Positions 40,450-51,931 are shown, counted from the stretch's first letter. The stretch is 64,000 nt of DNA from Adiantum capillus-veneris (GCA_014529385.2 CM043945.1:146525241-146589240), one strand, 5' to 3'. Translations and numbers: made by a program. Notes: a model not told the origin generated them from the sequence alone.

Positions 40450-41400
40450 TGACTATTGTCATCAATTGCTTTCCTTCTCCCAACGTTCTCTTCCACCTTT
40501 CAAGGCCAAAGATTTCGCGGTTGGAAAGCAAAGATGCAGCTAATTCTTGAAGGCAAAGTGTCCAATATTGTTCTTGAAAATCATGTATGTTTGTCTCTGT
40601 TTGTTGATCGAGATCATGATAATGTTCTTATCTTTGAAGGACCTATACTTGGGGGGTTCACTATATGTAAACCATCTATACAATGTGTGTTCAAAGGGTA
40701 TTTAAAAAACCCCTTATGTGTGAATCTTGAACTAATAAAACAACCCCTCTTTCTTTATGAACTTACGAGTTTTTTTCAAAGTGCAATAAAAAAACCCCTT
40801 ATTTAAATATATTTATGTGAATTTACCCAAAATTTTTGAATTAAAAAACCCCTCCTGTTGAACTCTCATGGTATACTTACATACATAGAGGTGGACCCCC
40901 CGAGGACCTATATTTGAAGAGTGACATCTTGCATGTAAGTATTGGTACCGACGTGATAAATCAACTCATTGGTATATTATTTCTACTCTTAAGGACTCTG
41001 TGTTTCTTGATGTGTATGCACGTTCTACTTCCCACCATGTATGGAAGTATCTTCTTGCAAACTTTCAGAAGGAATCTGTTTAGAAATACTTTATTTAAGA
41101 GGTTTTCTTACCGAGTTACAATATGAAGTTGGTATTGCTATTATAGGACACGTTGAATTTTTTAAATCTATTATTAGTCAACTTACTATTGACGACGATC
41201 TTGTTCCACAAAAGTAGCTGATTACACTTCTCCTTGATACAGTGAAGGATTCTTACTATTGACGACGATCTTGTTCCACAAAAGTAGCTGATTACACTTC
41301 TCCTTGATACAGTGAAGGATTCTTCCTATGACAACCTTGTTACCATTCTTTCAAACAAGGAAGTACTTGATTTGGACCAAACATGCATATCATTAATTAA
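40450..41400 (+). pseudogene. Copia gag relic
   Basis: Short frames resemble copia UBN2 gag: GQRFRGWKAKMQLILEGKVS near 40510, and LTIDDDLVPQK, stop, LITLLLDTVKDSSYDNLVTI near 41190-41345. Heavily broken. Contains a 70-bp tandem duplication (41182-41321). Confidence 0.45.
41182..41321 (+). repeat. 70-bp tandem duplication
   Basis: CTTACTATTGACGACGATCT at 41182 and again at 41252; copies identical by eye over 70 bases, so the duplication is recent compared with the surrounding decay. Confidence 0.93.
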
Positions 41401-41411
41401 GCCATATATAT

Positions 41412-41600
41412 AGATCCAACACCAACAACTGGTATCAAAGTATGTTGCATCCTCCCAGGCATAATCGTCAGTGTCACCAGCACCTGCCTGCTCACTTTCG
41501 CCAATTTGGGTGAGATTTGGTGAGTGGTAGTAGGTTGAAAAATCCTTCGGGTCATCTTCTGAAGCTTGGTTTGCTTAGAATTTTGATTCAGACTCATTTT
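41412..41600 (+). other. RLC LTR end, primer site and leader fragment
   Basis: CCAACACCAACAAC then TGGTATCAAAGT (41431-41442), followed by sequence matching the RLC-2 leader (reverse complement of about 58400-58480). A truncated copy of the RLC 5' region. Confidence 0.6.
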
Positions 41601-41728
41601 GGCCTCCATTTCACTACAAGCAGTACTACGCAAGAAATTCCATCCTTTTGTGCAGAATTTTAGCTAACGCAATTTTTTTCAGAATAGGTGCCTTACAATC
41701 CTCTTTGGGTTGTGCTATATTTCACTTG

Positions 41729-42145
41729 TGTTACAATACATATGTGGTAGTGATGTGTGTGAACACATTTAGGACTGTCGGGGCATTTTTTTCCCTTACT
41801 AGGAGGTTTTTCCCCCGTGTATTGTATATACACCCATTACTCTAGGGCTAACTTATATTTCCATTGCACACTAAGTATTACTACTCTCTCTATTGTGTGC
41901 CTTGAGATTCTTCATCTTCTCCAAGCTGTGTGTGTTTCCCTGCAACCTTATTTCCAACAACTAGTATTAGAGTAGGTTGCATCCTCTTGTGCTTTGGTCG
42001 CGGGCGTTGCCAGCATAGTTTCTCAAATTTTGATGAGCTTTGATGAGCATCAACAGGTCAAAATCCACAAATACTGTGTATCTTGGTTTTATGTGATGTT
42101 GTGTTTGTGGAAGATTATGTTTAGCCTTCTCTCTCATGTACTAGA
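41729..42145 (+). mobile_element. RLC-3 left part: 5' LTR, leader and a pol scrap
   Basis: LTR 41729-41959 (231 bp, TGTTACAATACATATG to TTTCCAACA), a decayed primer site (TAGTATTAGAG, from 41962) and leader, then a jump to a pol scrap (42080-42145) matching the RLC-1 region at 36520-36590 (VVFVEDSVQPLLSC). It ends with CTAGA at 42141-42145 against the RLE LTR. The rest of the same pol lies inverted at 46370-47438. Confidence 0.7.
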
Positions 42146-42223
42146 TGTTGAGGCCTTGGGCTGTGGAGGATGTCGCCTGAGAGGGGCCATGGTGGTTGTG
42201 AAGCAGCGTGCAGAGATGACGAG

Positions 42224-42231
<8 letters not shown>

Positions 42232-42284
<53 letters not shown>
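42232..42284 (+). repeat. (GA)n microsatellite in the RLE 3' LTR
   Basis: About 26 GA units. The RLE 5' LTR has only about 9 at the same place (44211-44229), so the tract expanded or shrank after insertion. Confidence 0.95.
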
Positions 42285-42287
<3 letters not shown>

Positions 42288-43339
42288 TACACGCTTAGAT
42301 ATTGGCTTGTAAAAATACCTTACATATAAAGGTAAAAATTGCCATGCATGACTTGACTTACCACTGGACCTACATTGCATGCTACAAGGGACTGTGCCCA
42401 CAAGCTAAGACACCACTAAAACCTGGGCTTGCATACCCAACAACCCCCCCCTCAAGCCCAAACTACTAACAATGGACTCGAGATAGACAGACCATGGCAG
42501 AGTTCATTCACCTGAAACCATGAGTAGAAGCCCCCCCCTTGACTATAGCATAGGGGTGTGTGTGTACTTCCCTCAAACAACCATCAGCGGAGACATACCA
42601 GAACTTGACCAAACAACAAAAAAGGGTGGTCTTACCATTATATTTTTATGGTAGTGTCTATAACCCGTACAATTTTTGACGTGATGACAACAACTGATAA
42701 GCATGATAATAATTGGCAACAAGGCTTTGACTAAAAAGAGTAGGATTGTTTTGAGAATAGACTAAAGCTGAAAAATCTATGACACTAAGTTGGCAAAGGT
42801 AGTTTGTGAAACTGGTACCACAATCTTGAAGTAGTTCTTCATGTATGGCATCTGTTGATGTATTGAGTGCTGGAAGCAAAATCATTGAAAAATCACCATT
42901 GTCTTTCTTTTTTGATAAGCTTTGCTTTTTTTGGACTCGTCCTCATGCTTTTCTTTGGTATCACCATGAAGCGAGAAGCTTTGCAAACAACTCTTTGTTG
43001 TGTATGAGCGTCATCAAAAGCACCGCACATTTCCTTGGTTATTTGCTGCACAGTTTCCAAGCAACACTTTGCTAGGCTATGCCTTGAACGACCAACTTCA
43101 CCACCAAAAAGAAAAAAAAAACCCTACTATGTCGGAAAATTTTCTGTGTAAACCGTCAAGAAAGTACCAATTTGCTATCCGATCACCGAATAAAGATGTG
43201 ACTAACTGTTGGTGTGAATACCCGCTTGGGTAAGGCCTTGAGAGTAAATTGGGTGGCCAATATCTCTAAATAGTCTGAACACAAAAAAGGGAAAAAAAAA
43301 TGAGCTCTATATGCAGCAATGGCGCAGAACGACAGGTCG

Positions 43340-43748
43340 AAGGATCTTGGCCCTGTTAAGCACATGCAGCATCTCAAAGCAGGTGGTGGCCAGGTGCTTA
43401 TCAAAACGCTGTCTATAAAGCGCTATTGTTTTGTGGCATCTGGATGTAGCAGGGCCCATCTTCCTTGCATCTCAAAAGGCTGCACGGGTGGCGAAAACGA
43501 CGCTCCTAAGGCAAGCCCAAGAGAATTAGCGCTATCAGCTTGAAACAACTTCAAAAACCAGAGAGCAAATTAAAATTGATACCCACTTGAGGATTTTGTG
43601 ACTTCTGAGTTGCATAATTAAATCTCCACAAGTTTCGAGAGTTTCGCATGCAAACGTCGGACTTGAAGGAGACCGAGCGTATATAGGCTTGTTGGAAGCG
43701 CCTTAGGCTGGAGGTCAACATTCTTTTTTTTTTCATGAGAATAAGGAT
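43340..43748 (+). repeat. Captured gene fragment, copy 1
   Basis: Plus-strand translation DLGPVKHMQHLKAGGGQVL, IKTLSIKRYCFVASGCSRA and beyond agrees with the minus-strand translation of 45431-45837 (DLGPIKHRRHLKVGGGQVL, IKMLSRKRYYFVASGCSRP). The two copies are about 2 kb apart in opposite orientation and sit in two different non-autonomous elements. The conserved coding pattern suggests a captured host exon; the source gene is not recognised. Confidence 0.75.
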
Positions 43749-44397
43749 TGTAGTAGGATTGTTTTGACAATAGAGTAAAGCTGAAAAATCTATGACACTA
43801 AATTGGCAGAAGTAGTTTGTGTAACTTGTACCACAATCTTGAATGAACACAAAAAAGGAAAAAAAAAACGAGCTCTATATGCAGCAATGGCGCAGAATGA
43901 CAGGTCAAAGGATCTTCTGGCTCGCAATAGGCAATCAATGATGAATTTGAAGGCGCTCAAGAAACGAGATCTCACTAGAAAGCCAACACGACCCTGTTGC
44001 TACTGATTACGGGCAAAAAACGTGCAGTCAATGTCCTCTTGTCTCTCTGCATAAGCGGTTGTACCCGTGTGTTGACTTGAAGCCAAGAATCTTGTTTAGG
44101 CAGCCCACCTGGGCTCCGATACCAGTTGTTGAGGCCTTGGGCTATGGAGGATGCCGCCTGAGAGGGGCCATGGTGGATGTGGAGCAACGTGCAGAGATGA
44201 TGAGCAAGAAAGAGAGAGAGAGAGAGAGACAAAATTACACGCTTAGATATTTGCTTGTAAAAATACCTTACATATAAAGGAAAAAATTGCCATGCATGAC
44301 TTGACTTACCACTAGACCTACACTGCATGCTAAAAGGGACTGTGTCCACAGGCTAAGACACCACTAAAACCTAGGCTTGCATACCCAACAGGCTTCT

Positions 44398-46243
44398 TGT
44401 TGGGTGGAGCGGCTATGGAGGATGTAGGTAGTGGGGAGCCATGGCGTGGAGGATGGCGTGCAGCAGAGCTCGGCTTGTAGAGGACGAGATTGAGAGAGAA
44501 GAAGAGAGACTCGATACTAAAGCTAGAAAAATAACACGCCCTTTATTTATTGATTAAAGCCTTTACATATATATCTTTCCATGCTTGCCATGCAATGGCC
44601 ATGCAGACTGAAACTGCCTGCTATAGGCTGTGCCCACGGGCTTGACATACCCCCTCAAGCCTGAACTACAGAAGCAATTCATGATACCTCGAGTTTTTGG
44701 TATACTTGGCAATCGTGAGTTTTAGGTTCTGTCACAACCAAGGATTTTTGGTGTATCCATAACCTGGTGCTATGATAGTAGAACCCCCCCCCTTGAACAG
44801 ATAGGGTGTAGGTCAAAAATTAGCTACCAAAAATGGAGTTTTTGGTTCACTTTCAAACCTTGGGTTTCAGGTGTACCCAATAACCTCATAAGAAGCGGGA
44901 CAAAAAATGGGACTTAAGAGCAACAACTAATAAATTGGGAGGTCTTACCCACTCATATGTAGCAGTGTCTATAACCCGTATAACTTTTGACATGGTATGA
45001 CTGACAACAAATAAAGTTAAAAAAAAAGCTTTGACTGGATAGTTTATGACAAAACAAGACTATAACACTGAACTGGTAAAATAATTTGTGAAAACTTGTA
45101 CTGCAATCTTGAAGCAGATCTGGATGTTCAACAGTTGTTGATGTACCTCTTGGTTCTTGAAGCAAATCTTTTTTGAAAAAAGTCGACAATTGTCATAAGT
45201 GATAGAGCTTGCTATGCATGCATTTGAATCTTGTCCAATATTGACATAGACTTAGAAAGCCAAATTTGGAATGCATTTCATTTGTGATAGTAAAGCTTGA
45301 TTTCTGTCTTGGTAGCAATATGTTGAAGCATAGCTTGACTGCACATAGCTCACAACCTATAAGCCTGTATGTGTGCATGATACCAATCATGCGCCAGATT
45401 TCAAATGCATATACCAGGATGTAGACACCAATCCTCATTCTCATGAAAAAAAAAGAAATGTTGACCTCCAACCTAAGGCGCTTCCAACAAGCCTATAGAC
45501 GCTCGGTCTCCTGCATGTCCGACGTTTGCATGCGAAACTCTCTAAACTTGTGGAGTTTTAATTATGCAACTCAAAAGTCACAAAATCCTCAAGTGTGTAT
45601 CAGTTTTAATTTGCTCTTTGGTTCTTGAAGTTGTTTCGAGCTGATAGCACAGGTCCTCTTGGGCTTCCCTTAGGAGCGTCGTTTTTGCCACCTGCACAAC
45701 CTTTTGAGATGCAAGGAAGATGGGCCTACTACATCCAGATGCCACAAAATAGTAGCGCTTTCTAGACAGCATTTTGATAAGCACCTGGCCACCGCCTACT
45801 TTGAGATGCCGCCTGTGCTTGATAGGGCCAAGATCTTCTAGCCCGCCTAGTCTGGGAGCTTTTGCCCACCAAAGATTAACCACTGAGTGTCTTGAGATTC
45901 CCGCTTGGGCTCCGTCACACAGTGGCCTTTTGAGACGCTGACCTGCAGCGCTTCTCTCCAAGAACTGCACCTTCCCTACGCTCTGTTACCATATGTTGGG
46001 TGCAGTGGCTATGGAGGATGTAGACGGTGGGGAGCCATGGCATGGAGGATGGCGTGCAGCAGAGCTCGGCTTGCAGAGGACGAGATTGAGAGAGAAGAAG
46101 AGAGACTCAATACTAAAGCCAGAAAAATAACACGCCCTTTATTTATTGATTAAAGCCTTTACGTATATATTTTTCCACGCTTGCCATGCAATGGCCATGC
46201 AAACTGGCTATAGGCTGTGCCTACGGGCTTGACATACCTAACA
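44398..46243 (-). mobile_element. RLF: non-autonomous LTR element (minus strand)
   Basis: Sense order: 5' LTR 46243-45994 (250 bp, TGTTAGGTATGTCAAGCCC to ...CCCAACA), primer site TGGTAACAGAGC (45991-45980), internal region with the captured gene fragment, polypurine tract GGCTTGAGGGGG, 3' LTR about 44652-44398 (its first few bases lost). No retrotransposon coding. No target duplication found; its left end lies 7 bp from the RLE 5' LTR. Confidence 0.75.
45431..45970 (-). pseudogene. Captured gene fragment, copy 2 (in RLF)
   Basis: Open frame of 130 codons on the minus strand (45970-45578): MQFLERSAAGQRLKRPLCDG, SVVNLWWAKAPRLGGLEDLG, IKHRRHLKVGGGQVLIKMLS, then VAKTTLLREAQEDLCYQLET. It carries about 130 bases more at its 5' end than the copy in RLE. 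Not a retrotransposon protein that I know; a transduplicated piece of a host gene is likely. Function unknown. Confidence 0.55.
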
Positions 46244-46369
46244 ATTGTATCGGAGACCGACCGTATATAGGCTTGTTGGAAGTGCCTCTTCACATTTGCC
46301 CAATCACTTTGGCATGCCCTTGAGAGACCATACAACCTTGCTTTGCACTCTTTGTAGCATCAACCCAAG

Positions 46370-47438
46370 TAATGATTCAATAGCCCCAAATCTTTCATCT
46401 TGAAAGTAGCATTCAAATCAGCCTTACATTTAGCAATATGTGTCTCATTCGGACCAGTGATCAGCGTTAAATTCAAGAATATATTTCTCATTCAGATCAG
46501 TGATCAACAAATCATCCTTAGAAACAACAACAATGAGAAGTACATCACCCTCACACTTTACATACAAAGTGCTTTTTAGTGGACTGTTACAAAATCCTCG
46601 TTTGAACAAATGAGTTTCAGCTTTCTCATACCAAGTACAAGGATACAGCTTCAACCCATACAAATCTTTCTTACATTTTCACACTTTATCCTTTTATCCT
46701 TTCTTGATAAAACCACGAGGTTGTGCTACATAAACTTACTCAAATATGTCACCATTCAAGAAATAAGTAATAATGTTTGATTGATGTACATTCCATCCAA
46801 AATGAGCTACAAATGCACATAGAAAACACATAGTAGTCATACGACAAGTGGGAACAAAAGTTTCTTCATATTCTACGCCTTTTTTATGTGAATAACCTTT
46901 TGGAACAAGTTGAGCCTTATAGTGATCAATCTCACCATTTGGATTACGTTTCAACTTGTAAACGCACTTTGTACCAATGGCCTTTTTGTCAATAGGAAAA
47001 TCACATAATGTCCATGTGTAATTTTCTATAAGCGCATCACATTCAGATTGCATGGTAGCCATCCGATTTTCAAAATTTTGTGCTTCATCAAAAGGCAAAG
47101 GTTCCTCTACATCAAACAAGGTAGAAACAGCCAAAGCGTAATATTGTGATGCATAAGATGAATGGCAGAAGCTTGAACGAGTACAAGTAGACAAAGGTGC
47201 ATCCAATTTACTGTCATGCAAAGTATGCACCAGCCATTTTGGCATACCTCTAGCCTGCTCATTCTCAACCTTTTCCACATCATGTACATTTGCATAAAAA
47301 ATAGGCTGATCCATAGCATTTTTTGAAACCCCCATAGTTGTACATTTGCCTCATTGGAATTTAAAGGTAAGTTTCCACCACTAAAAAGAGGCAACAAACT
47401 ATCATAAATGTCCTATGATCTTACGTTAGCGTCTCTAG
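46370..47438 (-). pseudogene. RLC-3 right part: copia reverse transcriptase relic, inverted
   Basis: Sense: MGVSKNAMDQPIFYANVHDV, MPKWLVHTLHDSKLDAPLST, IENYTWTLCDFPIDKKAIGT, YKLKRNPNGEIDHYKAQLVP, YSHKKGVEYEETFVPTCRMT, then YGLKLYPCTWYEKAETHLFK and VSKDDLLITDLNE (catalytic YVDD altered to SKDD). The segment at 46375-46450 repeats the last part. Its sense start (47438) is CTAGA, matching the CTAGA that ends the left part at 42145, so both halves come from one RLC copy. Confidence 0.8.
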
Positions 47439-47997
47439 TGTTGGGTGCGCGCAACGGCTATGGAGGATGTAGGCGGTGGGGAGCCATGGCATGGAGGATG
47501 GCGTGCAGCAGAGCTCGCAGAGAACGAGATCAAGAGAGAAGAAGAGAGACTCGATACTGAAGCCAGAAAAATAACACACCCTTTTTTTATTGATTAAAGC
47601 CTAGAGTAGGCAGTTTCAATCTGCATGGCCATTGCATGGCAAGCATGGAAAGGGGGGCTTGGGCTATGGAGGATGTCACCTGAGAGGGGCCATGGTGGCT
47701 GTGAAGCAGCGTGTAGAGATGACAAGCAAGAAAGAGAGAGAGAGAGAGAGAGACTCGATACTAAAGCCAAAAAAATAACACGCCCTTTATTTATTGATTA
47801 AAGCCTTTACATATATATCTTTCCATGCTTGCAATGGCCATGCAGACTAAAACTGCCTGCTATAGGCTGTGCGCATGGGCTTGACATACCTAACAATCCC
47901 CCACTCAAGCCGAAACTACATAAGCAACTCATGATACCTCGAGTTTTTGGTATACTCGGCAACCGTGAGTTTTAGGTTCTCTCACAACCAAGGATTT
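47439..47997 (-). mobile_element. Chimeric RLF/RLE/RLF LTR with adjacent RLF 3' internal end
   Basis: On the plus strand: RLF-type LTR end (47439-47605), an inverted 50-base piece of the same LTR (about 47612-47656, reading GGCAGTTTCAATCTGCATGG where RLF reads its reverse complement), an RLE-type LTR piece (about 47660-47750) up to the AG tract, then RLF-type LTR again to TACCTAACA (47893), followed by the RLF polypurine tract and about 100 bases of RLF internal 3' end. The RLE-to-RLF switch falls in the AG tract that both LTRs share. Confidence 0.75.
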
Positions 47998-48943
47998 CAT
48001 CTCTTTTCCTTCCCCTTGAATTTGTGGAGGTATCTCCACCAATATAGGTTCCTCCGAGCTGTATGGAATCTCCATAGGGTCTTGTTGGGAATTAACTCAT
48101 AAGTCACTTGGACCCAGGTCTATGGCTTGTCCCTGTGCTCTCTCCACTTCTTGTCTCAATTTTGTCAGTTGCTATTTTACAAGTTCGTCTCTTCTTGTGG
48201 CTTCTTCTGCATTGTTGACGAGTAGGTCTTGCAGCATTTTGAACTAGTACTTCAGCTGGTCGTTCTCTTTTTGGAGCTCTTGCTATTGTGCCTTGAGTTT
48301 TTCTTCAGCTGTTGCTTAAGAACCTTCTGCAATATGAATTCTTTGCCTTTGCTCCAACTTCAATTCCTTTTGTAGTGTCCTAATAGCTTCCAAGGCTTGT
48401 CCAGCCTCTAGCTATCCGCTCTTGCAGCCCTTGGGGTTCCTCTTAGTCTCTTTATGGTCAATTCTTGGAGCTCTAGTTTGTCTTTGAGCTCTATTATCTC
48501 ATCACAAGCTGACTCTAGCTCATCTTTTGTCTTCCCTTTTTCCTCTCACAGATTGGCAATCTCTTTAGATACCTTAGCCATTTGGAGAGTGAGGGTATCC
48601 CTTTTTGCTTTGGCTTCCTTAAAGATCTTGCTTTGTGCTTCTTGCTCTCTCTGTGCTTTCTACTCTCTGAATAGATCTTTGCAGTTTCTTGGTGAGGTTG
48701 TCATTCTCTCCTATTAGATTTTCCTCTCTCATCTTGAGTATGTTGTTTTCCTCAACCACATTGAGAGATCTGGTTCTGATTTTGTCCAAAATTTGGTGAG
48801 TAGCTCTTACATCTTCTTCATTTGCCGCTACCACACTCTTTGCTACTCGCCAAGGTAGTGGTCCAGCTAGGGGGACTTGGTGGTCCATACTTAGCAGCAC
48901 TCCCATTGGAAGAAGTTTCCATGGGTTATCTAGAGGCCTCCAT
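47998..48943 (-). pseudogene. Coiled-coil ORF, downstream part (interrupted by RLC-2)
   Basis: Sense 48906-48619: MGVLLSMDHQVPLAGPLPWR, VAKSVVAANEEDVRATHQIL, LNVVEENNILKMREENLIGE, NDNLTKKLQRSIQRVESTER, stop at 48619. Below that, further Lys/Glu/Leu-rich frames (DELESACDEIIELKDKLELQ near 48500) suggest the protein once extended, with stops and frameshifts. Strong heptad pattern. The upstream half is at 58723-59053. Unknown function; perhaps a gag-like or structural protein of another element class. Confidence 0.55.
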
Positions 48944-49170
48944 TGTTGGAATTAGGGTTGCAAAGAGACACACACAACTTGGAGAAGACAAAGGAAGCTC
49001 AAGGCACACACATAGAGAGTGTGTTACTTAGTGTGCAATGCAAACATAGATAGCCCTAGAGTGATGGGCGTATATACAATGCTCGGGGGAAAAAACCTCC
49101 TAAAGAGGGAAAAATGCCCCGGTGGTCCTAGTGTGTTCACGCACATCACTGCCACATGTATATGGTAACA
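48944..49170 (-). repeat. RLC-2 3' LTR
   Basis: 227 bp; sense TGTTACCATATACATG to AATTCCAACA. TATA-like TGTATATACG and a pyrimidine-rich CTCTATGTGTG region near its end. Preceded in sense by the polypurine tract. Confidence 0.93.
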
Positions 49171-49178
49171 AATCCCCC

Positions 49179-50340
49179 CTAGAGTGATGCGGTGAATGAG
49201 AGCTGGCACATGAGTAAAGGGAAGTGCCATGCCTTGATGACATGATCAGTCCACAAAGGGGAGTAAGCCCAAAGCTTTGCGGAAAGCTTCAAGCTTCTCA
49301 CGAGAAAATGCCTTTGTGAAAAGATCTGCAAGGTTGTCCTACGTTGGCACATAAGCCAAGCTGGTCTCTCCTGCTGAGAGTCTCTCCCTGACATAGTGGT
49401 AATGCATCTCAATGTGCTTTGTGCGAGCATGAAAATTTGGGTTCCTCGCAACTGCCAATGCGCTCTGACTGTCAGTGTAGATAGTGTTGGCAATGTCCTG
49501 TCCAACACCCAAATCAGCCATAAGGCGTTTGAGCCATACACACTCAATCGTAGCTGTGAAGACTGCCCTCTACTCAGCCTCACAACTTGAAGTGGCCACA
49601 GTAGGTTGCTTCTAGTTCAACCATGATGTACATGAACTGCCAAGCATGAAACAAAAACCACTTGTGGACACTCGCGTGCCAAAACAACCAGCCCAATCTG
49701 AGTCCGAAAAAGCATGTAAATATTTCTGCAATGATCCCCCCTTGGGATAAAACAAGCCAAGATGTAAAGTGCCACTAAGGTAGCGAAAAATCCTCTTGAC
49801 AGCCTGCCAATGCTTAGACCTTGGGCCATGCATAAATTTGCTGACCTGTGAGACTACAAACTGAATGTCCAGCCTCGTGTTGCATACATAAATGAGGCAG
49901 CTAATAGCAGTTTGGTAAAGAGTGACATTAGCAGGATCACCAGCATCATGTAGACTTAACTTCAAACCTGTTTCCATGGGAGTGGCAATAGGTTTGCAAT
50001 CCTCAAGTCCAAATTTACATAGTAATGTCTCTATGTAACTTTTCTGACACAAGGCAATACCACCATCACACTACTTAAACTATATACCCAAGTAATGATG
50101 CAACAGCCCCAAATCTTTCATCTTGAAAGTAGCATTCAAATCAGCCTTAAATTCAGCAATATGTCTCTCATTTGGTCCAGTGATCAGCAAATCATCAACA
50201 TAAAGAACCACAAGGAGAAGTACATCACCCTCACGCTTTACATACAATGTGCTTTCTGTTGGACTGTTACGAAAGCCTCGTTTAACCAAATGAGTGTTAG
50301 CTTTCTCATACCAAGCACGAGGAGATTGCTTCAACCCATA
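49179..50340 (-). pseudogene. RLC-2 reverse transcriptase C-terminus and RNase H
   Basis: Sense: KQSPRAWYEKANTHLVKRGF, LLVVLYVDDLLITGPNERHI (intact YVDD), FKMKDLGLLHHYLGI, then, after a frame change near 50075, SYIETLLCKFGLEDCKPIAT, SCLIYVCNTRLDIQFVVSQV, DSDWAGCFGTRVSTSGFCFM, and a copia RNase H end (ADLGVGQDIANTIYTDSQSA, ARTKHIEMHYHYVRERLSAG). Two or three frameshifts. Standard copia order. Confidence 0.88.
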
Positions 50341-50341
50341 C

Positions 50342-51930
50342 TGTCATAATAATCAATATCTAATTCTCCTATATGATTTTCTCATATTAAATTGATCATT
50401 TAATGTGGGGAAGGCCAGGGGAGAAAAAGCTAGAATATTGGTTAAGCTAGCAGACCGGCCACAGTAGGGATCCAAAGGAGGGAAAATAGGGATCCAAAGG
50501 GGGGGCCATTTGCAAAAGAGCCATGTGCAACAATGGGCTAAAAAGACCCTAAGGTTCAGCCCATTAAGACTTCCAAAATGCTAAGGTTTCAAAATTCAAA
50601 GGTTGTGTCCAAAGGTCAACCCTAGGGAAAATTGGATGCTTTGTGTGTGCCCTAAAAGTCTTTGCACGTCCCTACATGGGAGGGGGCAAGCCCTAAAGGT
50701 AGGGGATGAGAGAGAAAGCCACACACACACACACAGGCTCCCTTTACACAAAGGGAATGAGGGACACATGTCAGCTCCCTAGGCCAGATGCCCACAAGGT
50801 GTGCCCAATTTCTATTGGATGACCCTTGAAGTGGACCAATGAGAATTAAGCTAGAGTAAATCTAGTTTAATTAATTTAAAAACATTTAATAAAAGAAACC
50901 AATGAGAATTAAGTCTCCTAAAAGACTATTGGGCAGTCTCCCAAGGGGTCCAATGAGCATTCAGGAGCCCCATGGCTTGCCTGATTCCTATTGGCCAGGA
51001 GGCAAAGGGGTCCAATGAGAGTTTAGTTTAATTATTTAATTACCTAAAGCTCTCACAAAAGGGGAAAGGGGGACACATGTCAGAAGGCTATCACTTATGC
51101 TGCTTAATTGTAATTGGCTTGACTTGGGGAGGGCCAATGAGGCTTCAGCAAGAGCAATTAGGAAGAGGGCTCGCCCAAGAGAGAGAGGGGGCTGATTTTT
51201 GCAAGGCATTATCACACACACACACTCACACAAGCTCAGGTGTGAAGAAAGAGAAGACTATCTCTTCCCAAGCTTTAATGGAGAACTCATCACCTACTCC
51301 AAGCTTGTGAGATAGAAGCCTACATCAACACTCTCGTGGCATGTGGATGCAAATCCAACCAAGAGCCAAGCTTCAATGCATGCTCATCTCCTCTACCAAG
51401 CTAATTACTAAGCTAAGCTATGCTACATATGAGTGATTATGTGAGGAGATGTACATCTTTCTCGTAAGATACTCCTTCTTCCTCTCAATCTACTCTCATA
51501 CCCTGCTAGCTCTCACCATCTTCGAAGGTGTGTGAGGTCTTGGGTCTGAGAACGGGGATAATTCAAGTTGTGTTTGTTAAGTGTTTTGCTTAGTGCATGA
51601 AGTTTCCATCTTCATTGCACTAGCTAGTCTTGAAGGAACACAAAGAATTGTATGGTACAATGTCTCTCTTGATGGGAGAAACCATAATACAAAGCCTTTT
51701 GGAGGGGGGACCGGCTCCATGAAAATCCGGTCCTCAACTGTTGTCAATAGCTTAATTTCTCTCTCTTTTGAAAGTATTGTCGATGCTATCTAACTAAGTG
51801 TTATGCTTTTTGTTGCTCTCTCCACCCAAGCACTCTTGCAATTCTCATTAGGAATCTATTCTAATGAAATGCCCACTATGTTCATGCTAATTTCCGCTAC
51901 ACATAAGTTATTAGGCCATTAAATGTTACA
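50342..51930 (+). repeat. GYP2 5' LTR
   Basis: 1589 bp, TGTCATAATAATC to AAATGTTACA, followed by one base and the primer site. Contains a periodic series of CCAATGAG words (50836, 50899, 50950, 51012, 51134) and several ATTGG words in its first half, and short AC microsatellites (50724, 51213). No 3' LTR partner remains. Confidence 0.88.
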
Positions 51931-51931
51931 T

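Larger units (their letters stand above)
42146..44390 (-). mobile_element. RLE: non-autonomous LTR element (minus strand)
   Basis: Sense order: 5' LTR 44390-44127 (264 bp, TGTTGGGTATGCAAGCC to GGCCTCAACA), primer site TGGTATCGGAGC (44124-44113), internal region, polypurine tract (minus-sense of 42443-42460, G-rich), 3' LTR 42442-42146 (297 bp; longer because of its AG microsatellite). Internal region codes no retrotransposon protein; it holds duplicated non-coding segments (42741/43752 and 43275/43845) and a 409-bp segment shared in inverted orientation with RLF. No matching target duplication: left flank CTAGA, right flank GGCTT. Confidence 0.8.

Noticed and set aside
42141..46248. Target-site duplications for RLE and RLF
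   Set aside because: Flanks of RLE (CTAGA / GGCTT) and RLF (CTTCT / ATTGT) do not match; only the CTAGA pairing across the inversion is supported.
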